The notes under the pieces were generated by a model. It had not been told where the DNA came from and made no database searches. It saw only the letters and a list, made by a program, of their open reading frames with translations. Made by a program: the position numbers and the translations under genes. Source: Antedon bifida (Eukaryota > Echinodermata > Crinoidea > Comatulida > Antedonidae). From it: a stretch of 64,000 nt of DNA. Positions 60,003 through 64,000 of the stretch are shown piece by piece. The stretch spans positions 8,357,501 through 8,421,500 of the forward strand of contig OY727100.1 of assembly GCA_963402885.1 (NCBI GenBank), in the 5' to 3' direction. Position 1 is the stretch's first letter. Every line of letters begins with the position of its first letter.

Positions 60003-62936
60003 ATAGTCATAGTCATAGTCATAGTCATATATACTTTATTGTTCATTTAAAAAACAGAAATGTGATTTGAAAACTGGCAAAATACAAAAATATAAAATAC
60101 AATTTACAAAAACACACACAAAAAGTTAAGAGGCTAAAAATTGTTAAAATTAGATAAAAATTATTATTATTTAATTATATTATATGATTTATTATTATAT
60201 TGCACTAACGATGACTTAAAGTTTATATAAAAGCATTAAAAATACATGCGTGAGCTATAAAAATAAACAAAAGCGGTTACATTTTATCTTTGTACTCTGG
60301 AGTTATATAAGTGTAGCATTAGGTACAAACGAGCACCTAAACCGTTTTGTTTTGGTATTAAGTGCACGTAGTCTTATGCCAGAATTCATGAGAGCAAATT
60401 GTTTGTGAAGAGGATGTGTTTCATCATCAATGATACTTTTTACTTTTTTTTTTAACACATTTTCTTTATACAAGGATTCATCATCAGGTAAGTGCTCTCC
60501 TACTAGTCTAATTGCTCTATTTCCTATTCGATTAAGTTTAATTTTATCTTTTTGCATTGTATTACCATAAAAACAAACATTACAAAAAAGTATTACACTG
60601 AGAATTACAGAGTTATAAAACAATTTAAGTATAGTTTTGTCAATTTGTAGGTACTTCATTTTTCTTAAAATAAACATCCTTTGGTTGGCTTTGCATGTGG
60701 CTTTATTTACATTATTTATCCAATTTAGCTTATTGTCAATTATACAACCCAGATATTTGTACTCATTTACTACTTCAATCTCATTTTCATTTATAATCAG
60801 AGGTTCTAAGGGTTCTTTAATTTTCCTAAAATCAATTTGCATTTCTTTTGTTTTCTTTATGTTTAGTTTCAGGTTGTTATTGCAGCACCAGTGATAAAAA
60901 TCACATCCTAGTTGTCTATAGCTTGTTTCATCATTGCCAGTAATGTATCCAGTGATGACTGTGTCATCTGCATATTTTACTATACAACATTCATTTGAAT
61001 TGGCTCTGAAACTGCTGGTGAACAGTGAAAACAACATTGGGGAGATAACAGACCCTTGTGGCGTGCCAATGCTAACAGTTCTTTTATCAGATAAAATACC
61101 GTTTAGTTTAACATACTGGAACCTTTTTGTTAAGAAATTATATATCCATGAAGTCAATGTGTCGTTTACGTTCATTTCTTTAAGTTTGCGTACTAATGAA
61201 CCAGGTTCAACGGTATTAAAAGCACTAGAAAAATCTATATACAAACATCTTACATATGATTTAGGCACATCTAAATGTTGGTAAATATTATGTAAGTGGA
61301 AGAGCACAGCATCTTCAACACTTCTATTACTCTGATAGGCAAATTGGAGAGGATCGAGAAAAAATTTCGTCTGATCAAGCAACTGCCTAAGTACAATCTT
61401 TTCTAGGCACTTACCAACATTGGATGTGATAGCTATTGGCCTATAGTCATTAAGTTCCTTGGGATTTTTTATCTTAGGAATTGTTGAGATACAGGCCGTT
61501 TTCCATTGATTGGGCACTGTACCACTTGCTAAACTCTCATTAAAAAGTTTGTTATATATCGGTGCCAACTCTTGGTTGCAGTATTTAATAACACGATTTC
61601 CAATTCCATCAGGGCCAGTACTTTTACCAGGCTTTACTTTGGCGAATACATTACGCACATCAACTACATTTATGACTGCATTGTTTACTAATGAAGTCTC
61701 ATTTTCGCGGACTTCTGTGTCTTCATTTTCATTTTTGGTAACTAATATCTCGGATTCAAAACGACAGAAAAAGTTGTTTAAGTCATTAGCGAAGTTCTCA
61801 CTTCTATGTACACGCAATATGGTTTCTTTGTAGCCAGTTAGTGTTTTAATTGCTTTCCATGCTGCTTTAGGATTTTTGTCTTTAAATTTATTTTCTAGTG
61901 TTTTTTTGTATTTCAGTTTGCTATTTTTTATACACTTGTTTATTTCCTTTTGAATTTCCTTGACTTTAGGAGTATCTTTTCCTCTATGCGCTATACGCTT
62001 ATCGTGTAACAGTTTCCTTAGTTGGTTAGAGATCCATGGTTTTTCATTTGCATACATCTTTTTTGTTACTTTAGGTATAACCATATCAACACAAAAGGAT
62101 ATGTATGCTGAGATTGTAGATACCCTTACATCAAGAGTATCATCGTCATCGAGCATAATATCCCAATCAGTACATGCTAGACAGCCACGCAACTTTTCAA
62201 CCACCTCTGTACTCCACAACTGCTGTTGTATAACTACTGGTTTTGACTGTTTTAATTTTGTCTTGTATTTTGGCATAATATGTATATTGTTATGATCAGA
62301 ATTTCCAATTTTGAACAGATTTTGCTTGTGTATGCTTTTTTCACATTGCAGTAGCATAAGTCCAGCGTAGCACTGCCTCTTGTTTCTACAGAGATTGCTT
62401 GTTCATAAGTAGGTAGCACATCCTTCAAAGTGCATTTGTTGAAGTCTCCTAGAATTATTTGTGGAGCGTCCGGTGCCATTGTTTCATACCGGTGAACAGT
62501 ACTGGAAATAGTCTCACTCGCATTATCAATATTTGCATTTGGGTGTATGTAGCACACTGTAAGGAAAATTTGAGAAAACTCTCGTGGTAGATAGAAGGGT
62601 CTTGCACTTATGGTCAGTAATTCTATATCCGGCGTACAGAGTTGTTCACGTATCCTCCAGTTACTACACCATGCTTTATTTATATAAAAACATACTCCTC
62701 TTTCGGCGCTTTCGAATACCTCCACCTTTACCCCTTTTCCTCAACTTGACTTCCCGTGGAAACTGACAATAGCCTTCAGGTTTCGGGTTATCGTGACGCC
62801 TGAGCCGCAATAGTTCATTCCTGGCGTAGGATATTGCAATTGATACAGGCCTAGGCCTAGACATATTTGATACAGAAATCGGCGTGTACAAACAACTCAG
62901 AAAAAGACAGACGCATATATAAGTTCCTAAAAACAT
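60003..62936 (-). mobile_element. LINE-C (L2-type), nearly full-length with endonuclease deletion
   Basis: 5' part 62676-62936 (YARNELLRLRRHDNPKPEGY, RKRGKGGGIRKR), endonuclease C-terminal half at 62252-62725 (GVCFYINKAWCSNW, IILGDFNKCTLKDVLP, TLDLCY), a 1-nt shift near 62330-62345, then the long polymerase frame. The N-terminal half of the endonuclease, normally about 100 residues between GGGIR and GVCFYIN, is missing. The 3' end is a (TATGAC)n tail, seen as ATAGTC repeats at 60005-60030. Confidence 0.88.
60303..62357 (-). CDS. LINE-C reverse transcriptase (684 codons)
   Basis: Begins in the last strand of the endonuclease (NSDHNNIHIMPKYK), then a linker (ANEKPWISNQLRKLL, NPKAAWKAIKTLTG). 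The full RT follows: KPGKSTGPDGIGNRVIKYC, KELNDYRPIAITS, YIDFSSAFNTVEP, IGTPQGSVISPMLFSLFTSS, catalytic YADD (VKYADDTVITGY) and YKYLGCIIDNKLNW. The C-terminal domain includes HPLHKQFALMNSGIRL. No stop in 684 codons, but without a complete endonuclease it is probably immobile. Confidence 0.9.
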   Translation of the reverse strand: MLLQCEKSIHKQNLFKIGNSDHNNIHIMPKYKTKLKQSKPVVIQQQLWSTEVVEKLRGCLACTDWDIMLDDDDTLDVRVSTISAYISFCVDMVIPKVTKKMYANEKPWISNQLRKLLHDKRIAHRGKDTPKVKEIQKEINKCIKNSKLKYKKTLENKFKDKNPKAAWKAIKTLTGYKETILRVHRSENFANDLNNFFCRFESEILVTKNENEDTEVRENETSLVNNAVINVVDVRNVFAKVKPGKSTGPDGIGNRVIKYCNQELAPIYNKLFNESLASGTVPNQWKTACISTIPKIKNPKELNDYRPIAITSNVGKCLEKIVLRQLLDQTKFFLDPLQFAYQSNRSVEDAVLFHLHNIYQHLDVPKSYVRCLYIDFSSAFNTVEPGSLVRKLKEMNVNDTLTSWIYNFLTKRFQYVKLNGILSDKRTVSIGTPQGSVISPMLFSLFTSSFRANSNECCIVKYADDTVITGYITGNDETSYRQLGCDFYHWCCNNNLKLNIKKTKEMQIDFRKIKEPLEPLIINENEIEVVNEYKYLGCIIDNKLNWINNVNKATCKANQRMFILRKMKYLQIDKTILKLFYNSVILSVILFCNVCFYGNTMQKDKIKLNRIGNRAIRLVGEHLPDDESLYKENVLKKKVKSIIDDETHPLHKQFALMNSGIRLRALNTKTKRFRCSFVPNATLI

Positions 62937-63119
62937 CTATAAAAACGTACAGACAGAAAAGTATATATATATAATGGGTGCATAAAGTGAGAAAAAGAAC
63001 AATCTTATAGACAAATTTGCCAGAATTCTGGTCGCCACAGTGCAGCGCCCTCTCCCTCTCCGATAGGAACGTTTCCTCCACACATCTGCCTTCCCATTCT
63101 TCTGGCGTCAACAATGAAA
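62937..63119. other. Short spacer between LINEs
   Basis: No feature recognised. Confidence 0.3.
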
Positions 63120-64000
63120 GAAGGAAAAAAAGAAATAAAATCAGAGAGAGAGAAACAGGTGTTTTTTCAAAAGAGATTTAAAGGAGGAGAAATTGTAAGA
63201 GTTACGAATGCTTAAAGGTAGAGAATTAAAGAAAGAAGGAGCATTGAAACTAAAAGAAAGTTTAAAGATTTCAAGTTAAGGATGAGGGATAAGAAGATCT
63301 CCTTTAGTAATTTGCCTAGTGTTCATACGGCCGTTGGAAGTTACTTTAGTTAAAAGCTGACAGATAGTAAGAGGAGCAGAGTGATGTAGAGCTTTGAAAG
63401 ATAGACATGCAAGCTGAAAGAGGTATCGTTCATGGAAGGGGAGAGTCTTAGCACTGGAAAAGTGATGAGGAGAGAGATGTGTAGTGGGAGATAGCTTTAT
63501 TCTGGATTTTTCTGAAGTTTAGTGGTAGAAGAAGGTTTAGAACCCCAGACAGAGCAGCAGTAGTCAAGTCTAGAAAGGAAAAGTGAATTGTACAGAAGAT
63601 GAAGAGAAGATTTGTTTGTAAATTTAGAGGTACGTTTGAGTAAGTAGATAATAGAATTGAGTTTTTTACAGAGGGAAGATATGTGAGATTTCCAGGTTAG
63701 AGTATTGTCAATTATGATTCCAAGGTGTTTATGAGAAGTAACAGATTGAATTGGAGAATCATTAAGAGTAAGGGTGATAGAGTTAGATTTAGGTTTTTGA
63801 GAAGAGCCAATGAGCATAGATTTAGTTTTTGAGATATTGAGTGTTAGTCTGTTAGATTTTAGCCAGGTAGAGAGATGAATTAGAGCATTATTAAGATTCT
63901 GTTCAATAAGTTTAGAAGAGGAGTTAGAATAGTAGATGATGGTATCGTCAGCATACATGTCAACATGTAGATTAGAGTTATGAGAGATTAGAGAAGATGA
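63120..64000 (-). mobile_element. LINE-D (L2/CR1 type), runs off the window
   Basis: Minus-strand RT from the catalytic MYADDTIIYYS (63958) through LTLNISKTKSMLIGS, HKHLGIIIDNTLTWKSHI and LDYCCSVWGSKPS. A shift at 63497 follows, then C-terminal pieces (FKALHHSAPLTICQLL, SFFNSLPLSIRNS, FKSLLKKHLFLSL) down to about 63150. The 5' part lies beyond 64000. Confidence 0.85.

Overview
The window looks like the genome of a marine invertebrate deuterostome, most likely an echinoderm. The reasons are AT-rich DNA, many small phase-consistent exons, CR1/L2-type LINEs (one with a 2A-like N-terminus), a Penelope-like element, a Gypsy element with a SCAN-like gag, and tRNA-derived repeats. The species cannot be named from the sequence. 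No bacterial, organellar or CRISPR features were seen.

Layout. 1-9.4 kb is intergenic: a decayed CR1-like LINE (780-3368, minus) and two copies of a Helitron-like non-autonomous element (4716-5250, 7275-7966). About 9.44-59.5 kb is one very large minus-strand gene. I traced about 48 exons by hand, about 8 kb of coding DNA and 2,650 codons, and its 5' end lies outside the window. It encodes a type I membrane protein: a long run of fibronectin-III-like modules, a Cys-rich/Thr-rich and lectin-like stretch, cadherin-like modules, two EGF domains, one transmembrane helix and a roughly 245-residue acidic cytoplasmic tail. Nearly all splice phases agree. Five consecutive trouble spots between 22.2 and 35.6 kb carry stops, frameshifts or a missing donor, so this allele or copy may be dying.

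The introns hold most of the unusual DNA. They include a 69-copy 28-bp minisatellite (32.2-34.1 kb) and a large inverted arrangement of 364-bp satellite monomers (37.7-44.0 kb). Nearly every monomer contains a tRNA-like cloverleaf with anticodon ATC, and the two arms flank a Penelope-like GIY-YIG fragment with a hammerhead ribozyme core. A Russian doll of retroelements follows (44.7-53.2 kb): a Gypsy element with near-identical LTRs inside an L2/CR1-type LINE, which is itself inside another LINE. Then come three tandem 1.57-kb Helitron-like elements (53.5-58.4 kb), each with three perfect TGACGTCA palindromes. Several MITEs and SINE-like copies are scattered between exons.

The right end (60-64 kb) holds two more minus-strand LINEs, one nearly intact and one running off the window. 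Exon edges are hand-called from splice consensus and phase and may be off by a few bases.
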